DNA of 64,000 bases from Stenotrophomonas rhizophila (GTDB lineage Bacteria; Pseudomonadota; Gammaproteobacteria; Xanthomonadales; Xanthomonadaceae), in contig NZ_CP007597.1 in NCBI RefSeq assembly GCF_000661955.1, positions 62,001 to 126,000 on the forward strand, given 5' to 3'. The position numbers were made by a program, and so were the translations under genes. Shown here piece after piece: positions 52,819 through 63,449 of the stretch (the first letter of the stretch is position 1; each line of letters starts with the position of its first letter). The notes beneath the pieces are model-generated. The model saw only the letters and a program-made list of their open reading frames with translations, did not search any database and had not been told where the DNA came from.

Positions 52819-52866
52819 GCCGTCGGCGGCACGGACCGTGCACGTCGGCGCGGCGACAATAGGGGC

Positions 52867-53565
52867 ATGACCGACCGCCTTCCCCTGCTGCTGCTCCCCG
52901 GCCTGCTCAACGACGCTGAACTCTGGCGCGCGCAGGTGGCCGACCTGTCCGACATCGCCGACTGCATCGTGGGCGACCAGACGCGGGGCGAGACGATGCA
53001 GGCCGTGGTCGACGATGTGCTGGCGCATGCGCCCGAGCGTTTCGCGTTGGCGGGCTTCTCGCTCGGCGGCTTCGTCGCCCAGCAGATCCTGCGCACCGCG
53101 CCGGAGCGGGTGCTGCGGCTTGCGTTGATCGACACCTCGATCCACGCCGACTCGCCCGAGCGCGCCGCCCAGCGCCAGTCGCAGCGTGCCAGCGTGCGCC
53201 TGCCCGGCACCTTCCACGGCTTTGGCGACACACTGATGCGCAGCTACATCGACGCCTCGCGGCTGGACGACTACCTGCTGGTGCAGCGCGTGCGCGACAT
53301 GACCGCGCGGCTGGGCGCCGAGGTATTCCTGCGCCAGAGCGCGCTGGAACGGGGCGATGGCCACGACGTGCTGGCCGGCTATCGCGATCCGCTGTTGATC
53401 GTGTGCGGCGCCAACGACCGCATCACCCCGCTGGCGATCAGCGAGGAGATGCATGCGCTGGTCCCCGGCTCCACGCTGGTGGTGCTGCCCGATTGCGGGC
53501 ACCTGGCACCGATGGAGAAACCGGACGAGGTGAGCGCGGCGATGCGCGCGTGGTTGCAGGCCTGA
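52867..53565 (+). CDS. Alpha/beta hydrolase
   Basis: 232-residue cytoplasmic hydrolase. The nucleophile elbow is GFSLGG, Asp lies in CGANDRITP and His in CGHLAPMEKPDEV, so the triad is complete. The oxyanion region is LLPGLLNDAELW. It looks like an ester hydrolase of the MhpC/BioH type with no substrate evidence. It starts 48 bases after the synthetase-acetyltransferase gene. A tandem repeat array begins 30 bases after its stop. Confidence 0.92.
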   Translation: MTDRLPLLLLPGLLNDAELWRAQVADLSDIADCIVGDQTRGETMQAVVDDVLAHAPERFALAGFSLGGFVAQQILRTAPERVLRLALIDTSIHADSPERAAQRQSQRASVRLPGTFHGFGDTLMRSYIDASRLDDYLLVQRVRDMTARLGAEVFLRQSALERGDGHDVLAGYRDPLLIVCGANDRITPLAISEEMHALVPGSTLVVLPDCGHLAPMEKPDEVSAAMRAWLQA

Positions 53566-53596
53566 TCCGGCATTGTCGCCGCGCCCGCTGCTCCCG

Positions 53597-54612
53597 GTAG
53601 GGTCGGATCCCGATCGACTGCCGTGAAACGCGCCACGTTCGGTAATGGCATGACCCGCGTCGAAGCACGCGCTTCGGCCAGGGTCATGCGTTCGCCGCCC
53701 CGATGCACATGGTCGGCGGTCGATCGGGATCCGACCCTACCGCCGGTTACATTCGGAAGACGGCCAGAAGGTGCGGATGACCAACACCGGGAAAGCGACC
53801 CCCGGTAGGGTCGCATCCCGATCGACTGCCGTGAAACGCGCCGCGTTCGGTGATGGCATGACCCGCATCGAGGCACGCGCTTCGGCCAGGGTCCTGCGTT
53901 CGCCGCACCGATTCACATGGTCGGCGGTCGATAGGGATCCGACCCTACCGCCGCGTACATTCGGAAGACGGTCAGAAGGTGCGGATGACCAACACCGGGA
54001 AAGCGACCCCGGTAGGGTCGCATCCCGATCGACTGCCGTGAAACGCGCCACGTTCGGTGATGGCATGACCCGCGTCGAAGCACGCGCTTCGGCCAGGGTC
54101 ATGCGTTCGCTGCGCTGATGCACACGGTCGGCGGTCGATAGGGATCCGACCCTACCGCCGCGTACATTCGGAAGACGGTCAGAAGGTGCGGATGACCAAC
54201 ACCGGGAAGGCGACCCCGGTAGGGTCGCATCCCGATCGACTGCCGTGAAACGCGCCACGTTCGGTGATGGCATGACCCGCATCGAGGCACGCGCTTCGGC
54301 CAGGGTCGTGCGTTCGCCGCGCCGATTCACATGGTCGGCGGTCGATAGGGATCCGACCCTACCGCCGCGTACATTCGGAAGACGGTCAGAAGGTGCGGAT
54401 GACCAACACCGGGAAAGCGACCCCGGTAGGGTCGCATCCCGATCGACTGCCGTGAAACGCGCCACGTTCGGTGATGGCATGACCCGCGTCGAAGCACGCG
54501 CTTCGGCCAGGGTCATGCGTTCGCCGCGCCGATTCACATGGTCGGCGGTCGATAGGGATCCGACCCTACCGCCGCGTACATTCGGAAGACGGCCAGAAGG
54601 CGCGGATGACCA
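53597..54612. repeat. Five tandem 207-208-bp units, each a REP dimer
   Basis: Units begin at 53597, 53805, 54012, 54219 and 54426; the last is cut short near 54612. Each starts GTAGGGTCG(C/G)ATCCCGATCGAC and ends about 150 bases later in the reverse complement GGGATCCGACCCTAC, joined by a conserved spacer and a 60-base tail (CCGCGTACATTCGGAAGACG...). The only differences between units are scattered single bases. Unit length is a multiple of three except the first. No gene is supported in 53566-54639. Confidence 0.95.
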
Positions 54613-54639
54613 AGGCGAACACCGACCGTGCCGCCTCGT

Positions 54640-55443
54640 TCAATCCCAGGCCGGCGCAATCCCATCCGGGTTGGCCAGCCGCTGGCCGCGGTCCAGCGTG
54701 GCGATCTGGGCCATGTCTTCATCGCTCAGGCGCAGGTCGGCGGCGAGCAGGTTGCTGGCCAGGTTCTCGCGCTTGGTGGAGGAGGGGATCACCGCGAAGC
54801 CCTGCTGCAGCGCCCACGCCAGCGCGACCTGGGCCGGGGTGGCCTGGTGGCGTTCGGCGATCGCCTGGATCACCGGGTCCTTGAGCACTTCGCCGTAGGC
54901 CAGGCTCATGTAGGCGGTCACGTGGATGCCCTGTTCCTTCAGGAACGCGATCAGGGCGCGGTTCTGCAGGTAGGGGTGGACTTCGATCTGGTTGGTGGCG
55001 ATGGCATCGGCGCCCAGGATCGTGATGGCCTGGCGGGTCAGGTCGATGGTGAAGTTGGAAATGCCGATCTGCCGGGTCAGGCCCAGCGACTTCGCTTCGG
55101 CCAACGCGCCCAGGTACTCGGCCATCGGCACCGCATCCTTGGGCGACGGCCAGTGGATCAAGGTGAGCTCGACATGGTCGGTGCGCAGCTTGCGCAGGCT
55201 CTCGCGCAGGCTGTCCAGCAGCGCGTCGTGGCTGAAGTTGGCGATCCACACCTTGGTGGTCAGGAACAGATCGTCGCGGGCCACGCCGGATTCGGCGATG
55301 GCCTGGCCAACCTCGGCCTCGTTGTCGTAGATCTGCGCGGTGTCGACGGCGCGGTAGCCCACGTCCAATGCGTTGCGGACCGAGTCGATGACGGTCTGGC
55401 CCTTCAGGCGGAACGTGCCGAGGCCGAATGCGGGAATGCTCAT
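54640..55443 (-). CDS. dkgB: 2,5-diketo-D-gluconate reductase B (aldo/keto reductase)
   Basis: 267-residue NADPH-dependent reductase, very close to E. coli DkgB over its whole length (e.g. [62 protein letters not shown]). The catalytic residues are visible: Asp and Tyr in DTAQIYDN, Lys in TTKVW, His in LIHWPS. It reduces 2,5-diketogluconate and other small aldehydes such as methylglyoxal. The ATG at 55443 is the family start. It ends next to the 207-bp tandem array. Confidence 0.96.
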   Translation of the reverse strand: MSIPAFGLGTFRLKGQTVIDSVRNALDVGYRAVDTAQIYDNEAEVGQAIAESGVARDDLFLTTKVWIANFSHDALLDSLRESLRKLRTDHVELTLIHWPSPKDAVPMAEYLGALAEAKSLGLTRQIGISNFTIDLTRQAITILGADAIATNQIEVHPYLQNRALIAFLKEQGIHVTAYMSLAYGEVLKDPVIQAIAERHQATPAQVALAWALQQGFAVIPSSTKRENLASNLLAADLRLSDEDMAQIATLDRGQRLANPDGIAPAWD

Positions 55444-55497
55444 GGAAACTCCTTCATGGGGTGAGGTGCAGGCTACGCCGTGCACCGTAAAACGACG

Positions 55498-55583
55498 GTA
55501 GAGCCGACCGTTGGTCGGCTGCTGTCAGGTAGAGCCGACCGTTGGTCGGCTGTGGTCAGGTAGAGCCGACCATCAGTCGGCGG
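55498..55583 (+). repeat. Three tandem SMAG/REP units
   Basis: GTAGAGCCGACCGTTGGTCGGC at 55498 and 55529, and GTAGAGCCGACCATCAGTCGGC at 55560. They are spaced 31 bases apart, all in the plus direction, between dkgB and the MFS gene. Confidence 0.88.
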
Positions 55584-55610
55584 CTGTCACGGGTCCGCGA
55601 CCGCAATCCC

Positions 55611-56825
55611 TCAATGCGCGCTCACGGCAATACCTTCGGCGCGGTCGGCCACGCCATCGCGGCGATCCAGGCGACCGCTCAACGCGGTCAGGCCGAAGGC
55701 ACCCATCACCACCAGCGCACCCAGCCACGGGGTGTGCATCAGGCCGAAATGGTCCACCACCAGCCCGCCCAGCGAGGCACCGAGCGCGATGCCGACGTTG
55801 AACGCGGCGATGTTCAGGCCCGACGCCACGTCGGCGGCTTGCGGGGCAAAGCGCTGCGCCTGCTTGACCACGTACACCTGCAGCCCCGGCACGTTGCCGA
55901 ACGCCACCGCGCCCAGGGCCAGCACCGTCAGCAGCACCAGCCAGGTGTTGTAGGCGGTGAAGGTCAGCACGAACAACACGGCCGCGAGCAAACCGAAGAT
56001 CAGCTTCAGCGCCGGGATCGGGCCGCGACGGTCGGCCAGGCGGCCGCCCCACAGGTTGCCGATCGCCACCGACACGCCGTACACCAGCAGCACGCCGCTG
56101 ACCGCATTGGCGGAAAAACCGGTGACGTCCTGCAGGATCGAGGCCAGGTAGGTGAACGACAGGAACGTGCCGCCGTAGCCCAGTGCGGTGATGGCGTACA
56201 CCAGCAGCAGGCGCGGCTGGGCCAGCACCGACAGCTGCTGGCCGAACGTGGCCGGTTCGCTGCGCTGCAGGTTGCGCGGCACGAACAGCAGGCTGCCGAT
56301 CAGCGCGATCACGCCGAGCGCGGCCACCGCCAGGAAGGTGGCGCGCCAGCCCAGGTGCTGGCCGATGAAGGTACCCAGCGGCACGCCGGTAACCAGCGCC
56401 ACCGTGAGCCCGGTGAACATGATCGCGATCGCGCTGGCGGCCTTCTCCTTGGGCACCACCGAGGTGGCGATGATCGACCCGATCGAGAAGAACACGCCGT
56501 GCGCCAGGCCGGTGAGCACCCGCGCCACGATCAGCGAGCCGTAGCCGGGCGCCATCCAGGCAATCACGTTGCCCAGTGTGAACAGCACCATCAAGGCCAC
56601 CAGCAGGGTCTTGCGCGGCACCCGGCCGGTGAGCGCGGTGAGCACCGGTGCGCCGATCGCCACGCCCAGGGCGTACAGCGAGACCAGCAGGCCGGCCGAA
56701 GGCAGGGACACGCCCAGGTCGGCGGCGATGGTGGGGATCAACCCGACGATGACGAATTCGGTCGTGCCGATGGCGTACGCACCGAGGGTGAGCGCCAGCA
56801 GGGCCAAGGGAATACCACGGGACAT
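55611..56825 (-). CDS. MFS efflux transporter (DHA1 family)
   Basis: 404-residue 12-helix transporter of the drug:H+ antiporter-1 type, similar to AraJ/YdhP/NepI. It opens SRGIPLALLALTLGAYAIGTTEFVIVG (in parts); motif A-like GRVPRKTLLV follows helix 2, and motif C-like PLGTFIGQHLGWRATF lies in helix 5. It exports small molecules such as sugars, purines or drugs; the substrate is not evident. It is divergent from a LysR regulator 117 bases away, which probably controls it. Confidence 0.92.
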   Translation of the reverse strand: MSRGIPLALLALTLGAYAIGTTEFVIVGLIPTIAADLGVSLPSAGLLVSLYALGVAIGAPVLTALTGRVPRKTLLVALMVLFTLGNVIAWMAPGYGSLIVARVLTGLAHGVFFSIGSIIATSVVPKEKAASAIAIMFTGLTVALVTGVPLGTFIGQHLGWRATFLAVAALGVIALIGSLLFVPRNLQRSEPATFGQQLSVLAQPRLLLVYAITALGYGGTFLSFTYLASILQDVTGFSANAVSGVLLVYGVSVAIGNLWGGRLADRRGPIPALKLIFGLLAAVLFVLTFTAYNTWLVLLTVLALGAVAFGNVPGLQVYVVKQAQRFAPQAADVASGLNIAAFNVGIALGASLGGLVVDHFGLMHTPWLGALVVMGAFGLTALSGRLDRRDGVADRAEGIAVSAH

Positions 56826-56942
56826 GACGGTTACCGGTGGGAGGTGAGGCTGCGCAGTCTGCGCGCCGCACTCTTGCCGAAAAAGCGGCCTTCACGCCAA
56901 TCACTCTTGCCTGATGGTCAATAATGGGCCTCTGTCCGCCGC

Positions 56943-57854
56943 ATGCCCGCCATGAAAACTACCCTCGACGAAATGCAGGCCTTCATTGCCGTGATCGACA
57001 GCGGCTCGATCACCGCCGCCGCCGAAACCCTGGGCCAGACCACCTCCGGGGTGAGCCGCGCGCTGGGCCGGCTGGAAGAGAAGCTGGGCACCACGCTGCT
57101 GACCCGCACCACCCGGCGCCTGCAGCTCACGGAAGAGGGCGATGCGTTCCTGGCCCACGCGCGCGCGATCGTGGCGTCGGTGGAAGCGGCCGAGGAACAG
57201 CTCGCCGCCCGTCGCGACCGGCCGGCGGGCCGCTTGCGCGTGGATGCGGCGATGCCGTTCGTGCTGCACGCGATCGCGCCCCTGGTGGCGGGCTACCGCG
57301 CGCGTTACCCCGACGTGGTGCTGGAACTCAACAGCAGCGAGCGCTACATCGACCTGCTGGAACGGCGCACCGACGTGGCGATCCGGATCGGGCCGCTGGC
57401 CGATTCCACCCTGCATGCGCGGCCGCTGGCCCACAGCCGCCTGCGTGTGCTGGCCAGCCCGGGCTACCTGCAGCAGCACGGCACGCCGGCCAGCGTGGCC
57501 GACCTGCGCACGCACACGCTGCTGGGCTTCAACGAGCCGGACTCGCTCAACCACTGGCCGCTGCCCGGCGACACCGACGCGCTGCTGCATGTGCGCCCGG
57601 CGATGGCGGTGTCCAGCGGCGAAACGTTGCGCGCGCTGGCGCTGGAAGGGGTGGGCATCGTCTGCCTGTCCGACTTCATGACCCACCGCGACCGCCAGGA
57701 CGGCCGCCTGGTGCAGCTGCTGCCCGACCTCACCGTGGAGGTGCGCCAGCCGATCCACGCCGTTTACTACCGCAACACCGCGGTGTCGGCGCGGATCAGC
57801 TCGTTCCTGGACCACCTGGCGGCGGCGATGGTGGGCGACCCCTACGTGCGCTGA
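56943..57854 (+). CDS. LysR-family transcriptional regulator
   Basis: 303-residue regulator with an N-terminal winged helix-turn-helix (DEMQAFIAVIDSGSITAAAE, TTSGVSRALGRLEEKLGTTLL) and a C-terminal effector-binding domain (GRLRVDAAMPFVLHAIAP). Similar to the DsdC/AaeR-like group with ...PAGRLRV. The start could also be the ATG at 56952 (MKTTLDEM). Divergent arrangement with the MFS exporter suggests it senses the exported compound and activates that gene. Confidence 0.93.
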   Translation: MPAMKTTLDEMQAFIAVIDSGSITAAAETLGQTTSGVSRALGRLEEKLGTTLLTRTTRRLQLTEEGDAFLAHARAIVASVEAAEEQLAARRDRPAGRLRVDAAMPFVLHAIAPLVAGYRARYPDVVLELNSSERYIDLLERRTDVAIRIGPLADSTLHARPLAHSRLRVLASPGYLQQHGTPASVADLRTHTLLGFNEPDSLNHWPLPGDTDALLHVRPAMAVSSGETLRALALEGVGIVCLSDFMTHRDRQDGRLVQLLPDLTVEVRQPIHAVYYRNTAVSARISSFLDHLAAAMVGDPYVR

Positions 57855-57895
57855 TCCGCGCGCTGACGCCGGCCCATGGCCGGCCGCACGGTGCA

Positions 57896-60028
57896 TTACG
57901 CCGCGCGCGACAGCCCCGGCGCCGGCGCGCGCCCGGCGTCCAGCACGAACACGTCCACGGCGTCGTTCAATGCCACCGCCTGTTCTTCCATGCTGCGTGC
58001 CGCTGCCGACGCCTCTTCCACCAGCGCCGCGTTTTGCTGGGTGGCTTCGTCCATGTGCACCACGGTCTGGTTGACCTGTTCGATGCCGGCCGACTGCTCC
58101 TGCGAGGCCGCGGCGATCTCGGCCATGATGTCGGTCACCCGCTGCACGCCAGTGACGATCTCGCCCATGGTCTGCCCGGCCTGCTGCACCAGCCGCGCGC
58201 CGGTGGCGACATCGCCGACCGAGGCATCGATCAGCGTCTTGATTTCCTTGGCCGCGCCGGCCGAACGCTGCGCCAGCGTGCGCACTTCGCTGGCCACCAC
58301 CGCAAAGCCGCGGCCCTGTTCGCCGGCACGCGCTGCTTCCACGGCCGCGTTGAGCGCCAGGATGTTGGTCTGGAACGCGATGCCGTCGATCACCGAAATG
58401 ATCTCGGCGATCTTCTTCGACGAGGTTTCAATCGCGCCCATGGTCTGCACCACCTGGCCCACCACCGCACCGCCCTGCGAGGCCACCGCGTGTGCGCCGA
58501 TGGCCAGCTGGTTGGCCTGTCGCGCATGCTCGGCGTTCTGGCGTACGGTCGAGGTCAGCTCCTCCATCGAAGCGGCGGTTTCCTCCAGGTTGGCGGCCTG
58601 TTGTTCGGTGCGCTGGGACAGGTCGCTGTTGCCCGCGGCGATTTCGCCGGCGGCGGTCTGGATCGACTGCGCGGCACGCTTGATGTCGCCCACGATGCCG
58701 GTGAGCTGGCCGCTGGTCAGCGCCACGTCGTCGCGGATGCGCGCGAACACGCCATGGAACTGGCCGTGCATGCGCGCGCTCAGGTCGCCGCGCGCGATCG
58801 CCTGCAGCACCGTGGAAACCTGGTCCAGGTCGCGCTCGGTGGTCTGCATCAGCTGGTTCAGCCCCCCCACCATGTCGCGGAAATCGTGCTCGTAGCGTGC
58901 CTCGTCGCCGCGCTGGCTGAAATCGCCGGCCGCTGCCGCACTGGCCAACTGCTTGATCTCGGCATTGATCGCGCCGAGGTTGGCCTTGACCCGGTCCAGC
59001 GACTGGGTGATCACCGCCTTCTCGCCGGGCAGGCGTTCCATGTCCTGCGACAGGTCGCCCACCGCGTAGCGGCCCATGATCTCGATGGCGCGCATCTTGA
59101 CCTGGATGTGCGCGGCCACCAGTGCGTTGCTGTCGCGGACCATCTGGCCGTAGCCGCCGGGGAAGGCGCTGTCGTCCATGCGGTAGCTGATCTGGCCGGC
59201 CTCGTGGCGTTCGGCCATGGTGGCCTGCGCAGCCAGCACGTCCTTGAGCGTGCGTGTCACCGCCATCATGGCCTGGCCGAGGCGACCGATTTCGTCGCGG
59301 CTGTTGACCTGCACGCGGTGGTCAAGCTCGCCACGCGCCACCGCGCGTGCGGCCGCTTCCACCGCCACTACCGGCGCAATCACCGCGCGGCGCAGCCACA
59401 CCGCCAGCAGGCCCATCAGCACCACTGCAGCCGCGGCGGTCAGTGCCGCGCACACCAGCAGCGTGCGCCGCGCCTGTTCGGAACGGGCCTGCACAGCCTG
59501 CTCGGCGACCGCGGCGGTGCGGTTGCCCAACGCGTCCAGCGTGGTGCCCAACGCGCGGTCCTTGCCGCGCACCAGCGCATCCCCCTCCAGCGGGCTGTAG
59601 CCGCTGGCGGCGAAGGCGTCGAGCGCGCCGTGGTACTCCTTTTCAAGCGCGGCATGCTGGGCCATGAACTGGGCGGCCAGGCGTGCGGTGCCGGCATCGC
59701 TGCTGGTGGCCAGGTCCTTGCCCAGCGTGCGGGTCTTGTCGCCCTGGCGGTCGAAAGCGGCCAGATGGCGCGCACGCAGTGCCGCATCGCTGCCGCGGAT
59801 CAGCACGTTCTTCCACTCCTGCACCTGCAGCCGGAACTCGCGCTGCAGCGCTTCGGCCTGCGTATTGCGGGCCACCTCCGGCGGCACCGCGGTGGACAGG
59901 TTCAGCCAGGCCGAACCGAGGCCGGCCAAGGCGCACAGCACCACGATGGCCAGGCCGAGCGACAGCGCGCCCAGCAGTTTGAACTGCAGGCTCAAGGCGC
60001 GATTGGGGGCGCCGGACGTCATGTTCAT
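57896..60028 (-). CDS. Methyl-accepting chemotaxis protein
   Basis: 710-residue transmembrane chemoreceptor. First helix [20 protein letters not shown], periplasmic four-helix sensor (about 40-195), second helix [27 protein letters not shown]-like segments follow ([21 protein letters not shown], then two further copies), and the conserved hairpin tip [20 protein letters not shown] (in the signalling domain) is intact. No CheR-binding pentapeptide is seen at the C terminus. It belongs to the long group with several HAMP units. The gene is alone. Confidence 0.95.
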   Translation of the reverse strand: MNMTSGAPNRALSLQFKLLGALSLGLAIVVLCALAGLGSAWLNLSTAVPPEVARNTQAEALQREFRLQVQEWKNVLIRGSDAALRARHLAAFDRQGDKTRTLGKDLATSSDAGTARLAAQFMAQHAALEKEYHGALDAFAASGYSPLEGDALVRGKDRALGTTLDALGNRTAAVAEQAVQARSEQARRTLLVCAALTAAAAVVLMGLLAVWLRRAVIAPVVAVEAAARAVARGELDHRVQVNSRDEIGRLGQAMMAVTRTLKDVLAAQATMAERHEAGQISYRMDDSAFPGGYGQMVRDSNALVAAHIQVKMRAIEIMGRYAVGDLSQDMERLPGEKAVITQSLDRVKANLGAINAEIKQLASAAAAGDFSQRGDEARYEHDFRDMVGGLNQLMQTTERDLDQVSTVLQAIARGDLSARMHGQFHGVFARIRDDVALTSGQLTGIVGDIKRAAQSIQTAAGEIAAGNSDLSQRTEQQAANLEETAASMEELTSTVRQNAEHARQANQLAIGAHAVASQGGAVVGQVVQTMGAIETSSKKIAEIISVIDGIAFQTNILALNAAVEAARAGEQGRGFAVVASEVRTLAQRSAGAAKEIKTLIDASVGDVATGARLVQQAGQTMGEIVTGVQRVTDIMAEIAAASQEQSAGIEQVNQTVVHMDEATQQNAALVEEASAAARSMEEQAVALNDAVDVFVLDAGRAPAPGLSRAA

Positions 60029-60185
60029 GGGAATCGAAAGTGAGGGAGGGCGATGCGGTATCGGTTTACCCCCTCCTCTTCTGAAGTGAGATGCGGATCA
60101 CATTAATGTCCTAATTAACAACATGAAGAGCGTGTGACAGCCGCCCGAAACCGTATGGAAGCGCCCGCTGGACATCGGCTCAATT

Positions 60186-60204
60186 TGTAACTAGTGTTGT
60201 TACA
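60186..60204. promoter_or_regulatory. Palindromic operator overlapping the Rrf2 gene start
   Basis: Perfect inverted repeat TGTAAC-TAGTGTT-GTTACA. The right arm ends on the A of the start codon (60204). Rrf2/YwnA-type regulators bind such repeats and repress their own gene, so autoregulation is likely. No ribosome site is visible in front of this start. Confidence 0.7.
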
Positions 60205-60656
60205 TGAAATCCAGCAACCAGTTCTCCGATGCCCTGCACGTGATGGCCCACCTGGTGGGCCAGGACGGCCCGCGTACCTCCGAGCAGCTCGCCACCTGCC
60301 TGCCCACCCACCCGGTGGTGATCCGGCGCCTGCTCGCCGCCCTGCAGAAGGGCGGGCTGGTCACCAGCGTGCGTGGCCACGGCGGCGGCAGCCAGCTGGC
60401 CCGCGCACCGGCGCAGATCACCCTGCATGACGTGTACGTGGCGATCGGCGCGCCGGCGCTGCTGCACACCGGTGCCCGCGAAACCGGGCGCGGCTGCCCG
60501 GTGCAGCAGGTGGTCAACGACGCACTGGATGACAGCTACCGACAGGCCCAGGCCCTGCTTGAGCAGCGCCTGCGTGGCACCACCCTGGCCACCCTCGGCG
60601 AGGCCTTCGCCCGTCACCTGGCCCACCATGCAGCAGGAGTTCCCCATGACCGTTGA
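60204..60656 (+). CDS. Rrf2-family transcriptional regulator
   Basis: 150-residue regulator of the YwnA-type Rrf2 group. A winged helix-turn-helix covers residues 1-70 (QFSDALHVMAHLVGQDGPRTS, RRLLAALQKGGLVTSVRGHGGGS). Two Cys are present (ATCLPTH, GRGCPVQ), not the three-Cys cluster of IscR, so it probably senses redox or an electrophile rather than Fe-S status. It overlaps the next gene by 11 bases and a palindromic site covers its start. It likely controls the flavin reductase. Confidence 0.9.
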   Translation: MKSSNQFSDALHVMAHLVGQDGPRTSEQLATCLPTHPVVIRRLLAALQKGGLVTSVRGHGGGSQLARAPAQITLHDVYVAIGAPALLHTGARETGRGCPVQQVVNDALDDSYRQAQALLEQRLRGTTLATLGEAFARHLAHHAAGVPHDR

Positions 60657-61548
60657 TGCCATTGTCGTCGGCGGCAGTTTCGCCGGCCTGTCCGCCGCCC
60701 TGATCCTGGCGCGTGCGCGCCGCGAGGTCCTGGTGATCGACAGCGGCCTGCCGCGCAACCGCTTCGCCGCGCATTCGCACGGCGTGCTGGGCCAGGACGG
60801 CATCGCCGGGGCCGAGCTGCTGCGCAACGCCAAGGCGCAGCTGCTGGAGTACCCCACCGTGCGCTGGATCAGCGACACCGTCACCACGGCCCAGCCCACG
60901 GTCGATGGCTTCGTGGTGGCGACCGCCAGCAACGAGAACTGGGCCACGCGCAAACTGCTGCTGGCCACCGGCATCCGCGACGATCTGCCCGACCTGCCTG
61001 GCCTGGCCGAGCGCTGGGGCCACAGCGTGGTGCATTGCCCGTACTGCCATGGCTATGAAATCGGCGGCGGCGCGATCGGTCTGCTGGGCGGGCACGAGAA
61101 GTCGGTCACGATGGCGGCCCTGCTGGCCGATTGGGGTCAGGTCACCCTGTTCGCGCATGGCATGGCGCTGACTGCAGAGGAACTGGCCGCCCTGCAGCGT
61201 CGCGGCGTGAGCATCGAGCACGAGGCGGTGGTTGGCCTGGAGGGCGAGGCACCCGCGCTGAGCGCTGCGCTGCTTGCCGATGGCCGCCGGGTGGAACTGC
61301 GCGCGCTGTTTGTCACCGCGCGCCAGCAGATGGCCACGCCGCTGGTCCAGCAGCTCGGCTGCACGCTGGAGGACAGTCCGGTGGGCGTGCTCGTGCAGGT
61401 CGATGCGGGCAAGCAGACCAGCGTGCCCGGCATCTACGCGGCCGGCGACGCGACGCTGGTCGGCAACATCAGCCTGGCCAGCGCCGAAGGCGTGCGCGCG
61501 GGCGTGAGCCTGCACCACGCGCTGGTGGCCGAAGACAGCGCGGCCTGA
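60646..61548 (+). CDS. Thioredoxin reductase-like FAD/NAD(P) oxidoreductase
   Basis: 300-residue flavoprotein. FAD-binding GGSFAGLSAA at the N terminus; redox motif CPYC in HCPYCHGYE (about residue 131); NADPH-binding GLLGGHEKSVT; C-terminal GIYAAGDAT. The start at 60646 is supported by AGGAG just upstream. Such enzymes reduce thioredoxin-like partners or small disulphides. Its overlap with the Rrf2 gene indicates a redox-responsive pair. Confidence 0.92.
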   Translation: MTVDAIVVGGSFAGLSAALILARARREVLVIDSGLPRNRFAAHSHGVLGQDGIAGAELLRNAKAQLLEYPTVRWISDTVTTAQPTVDGFVVATASNENWATRKLLLATGIRDDLPDLPGLAERWGHSVVHCPYCHGYEIGGGAIGLLGGHEKSVTMAALLADWGQVTLFAHGMALTAEELAALQRRGVSIEHEAVVGLEGEAPALSAALLADGRRVELRALFVTARQQMATPLVQQLGCTLEDSPVGVLVQVDAGKQTSVPGIYAAGDATLVGNISLASAEGVRAGVSLHHALVAEDSAA

Positions 61549-61591
61549 CACATCCACGGCCACCGGTGGGTGGCCGCCCCGTTCTGCCTGC

Positions 61592-62818
<1,227 letters not shown>

Positions 62819-63056
62819 TCATTCCATTGCGTGGCGGTGCCAGATAATCTCGGGACACGGCCAGGCAGCGCCGGGTTAAACCGGCACGCATAATAAAAAA
62901 GACATCATCTCCCGCTGCCCGTGCCCCACACCTGGGCACAGCGCTTTCGCGCCTCGTGGCAACACGTCCGTGTGGTCAGGCAGTCCTTGCCCGGGTGTGG
63001 ACGATGGAAGATCACGCCATGTGATCGGAAGGTGGGGCGACGCCAACGCAAACGAA

Positions 63057-63087
63057 AACGCCCCCGGATGCAGCATCCGAGGGCGTT
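63057..63087 (-). terminator. Rho-independent terminator, minus strand
   Basis: Stem AACGCCCTCGGATG / CATCCGGGGGCGTT in the minus direction with a 3-base loop, followed by TTTTCGTTT. A second perfect palindrome (CGGAGATCGGTGACCGATCTCCG, 63097-63119) precedes it. Confidence 0.8.
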
Positions 63088-63129
63088 GGCGTGCCTCGGA
63101 GATCGGTGACCGATCTCCGTGCGGGAAGA

Positions 63130-63234
63130 TCAGTCGATGGTCAGCGCGTCGGCCTTGCCCGCAACGTCGCACGGACGCAGCGCAGTTGTTGCGCGGTGCA
63201 GTCGCTTGGCGATGGCGGAGAAACGAAGGGACAT
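63130..63234 (-). CDS. Possible 34-residue protein ahead of the terminator
   Basis: A short open frame, MSLRFSAIAKRLHRATTALR...ALTID, is followed directly by two hairpins and a T-run on the same strand, as expected for a short transcript. The product would be small, basic at the N terminus and without a signal. No good ribosome site is seen. It could be a real small protein or part of a regulatory RNA. Apart from it, 62819-63449 holds the rtcB upstream region with a small palindrome (GCCGGGTTAAACCGGC) and nothing else I can name. Confidence 0.4.
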   Translation of the reverse strand: MSLRFSAIAKRLHRATTALRPCDVAGKADALTID

Positions 63235-63400
63235 GACGGGCTCGGTTGGGTGGAAGGGTGCCGCAGGCTGCGGCGATGGGCGCGAACATTACCCGGGATT
63301 GTTTCCCGCTGCAAGCGGACTATGTAATCCCCACATTATGTCGGCCGAACGCGACGACCGCCGTTGCATCGCAACCGTGCACCACGGCATGACGTAAACG

Positions 63401-63426
63401 ACGCAGCCGCCTCGCGGCGGCTGCGT
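63401..63426 (-). terminator. Terminator hairpin of the partial aldo/keto reductase gene
   Basis: Perfect 11-bp stem ACGCAGCCGCC / GGCGGCTGCGT with loop TCGC; the minus strand continues CGTTTACG. It lies 23 bases after the stop at 63450. Confidence 0.75.
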
Positions 63427-63449
63427 GTGCGACACGTGGGCGGCCGGGC

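Noticed and set aside
53597..54612. CRISPR array
   Set aside because: Units of 207 bp are almost identical throughout, with no short repeat/variable spacer pattern and no cas genes.
53737..54898. Two repetitive open frames (266 and 217 codons)
   Set aside because: They arise because the 207-bp repeat is a multiple of three; the repeats are REP dimers, not coding.
56924..60043. 1039-codon open frame on the plus strand
   Set aside because: Antisense to the chemoreceptor and overlapping the LysR gene in another frame; no recognisable domain.
62876..63289. 137-codon open frame on the minus strand
   Set aside because: Overlaps the terminator and the palindrome at 63057-63119 and has no ribosome site.
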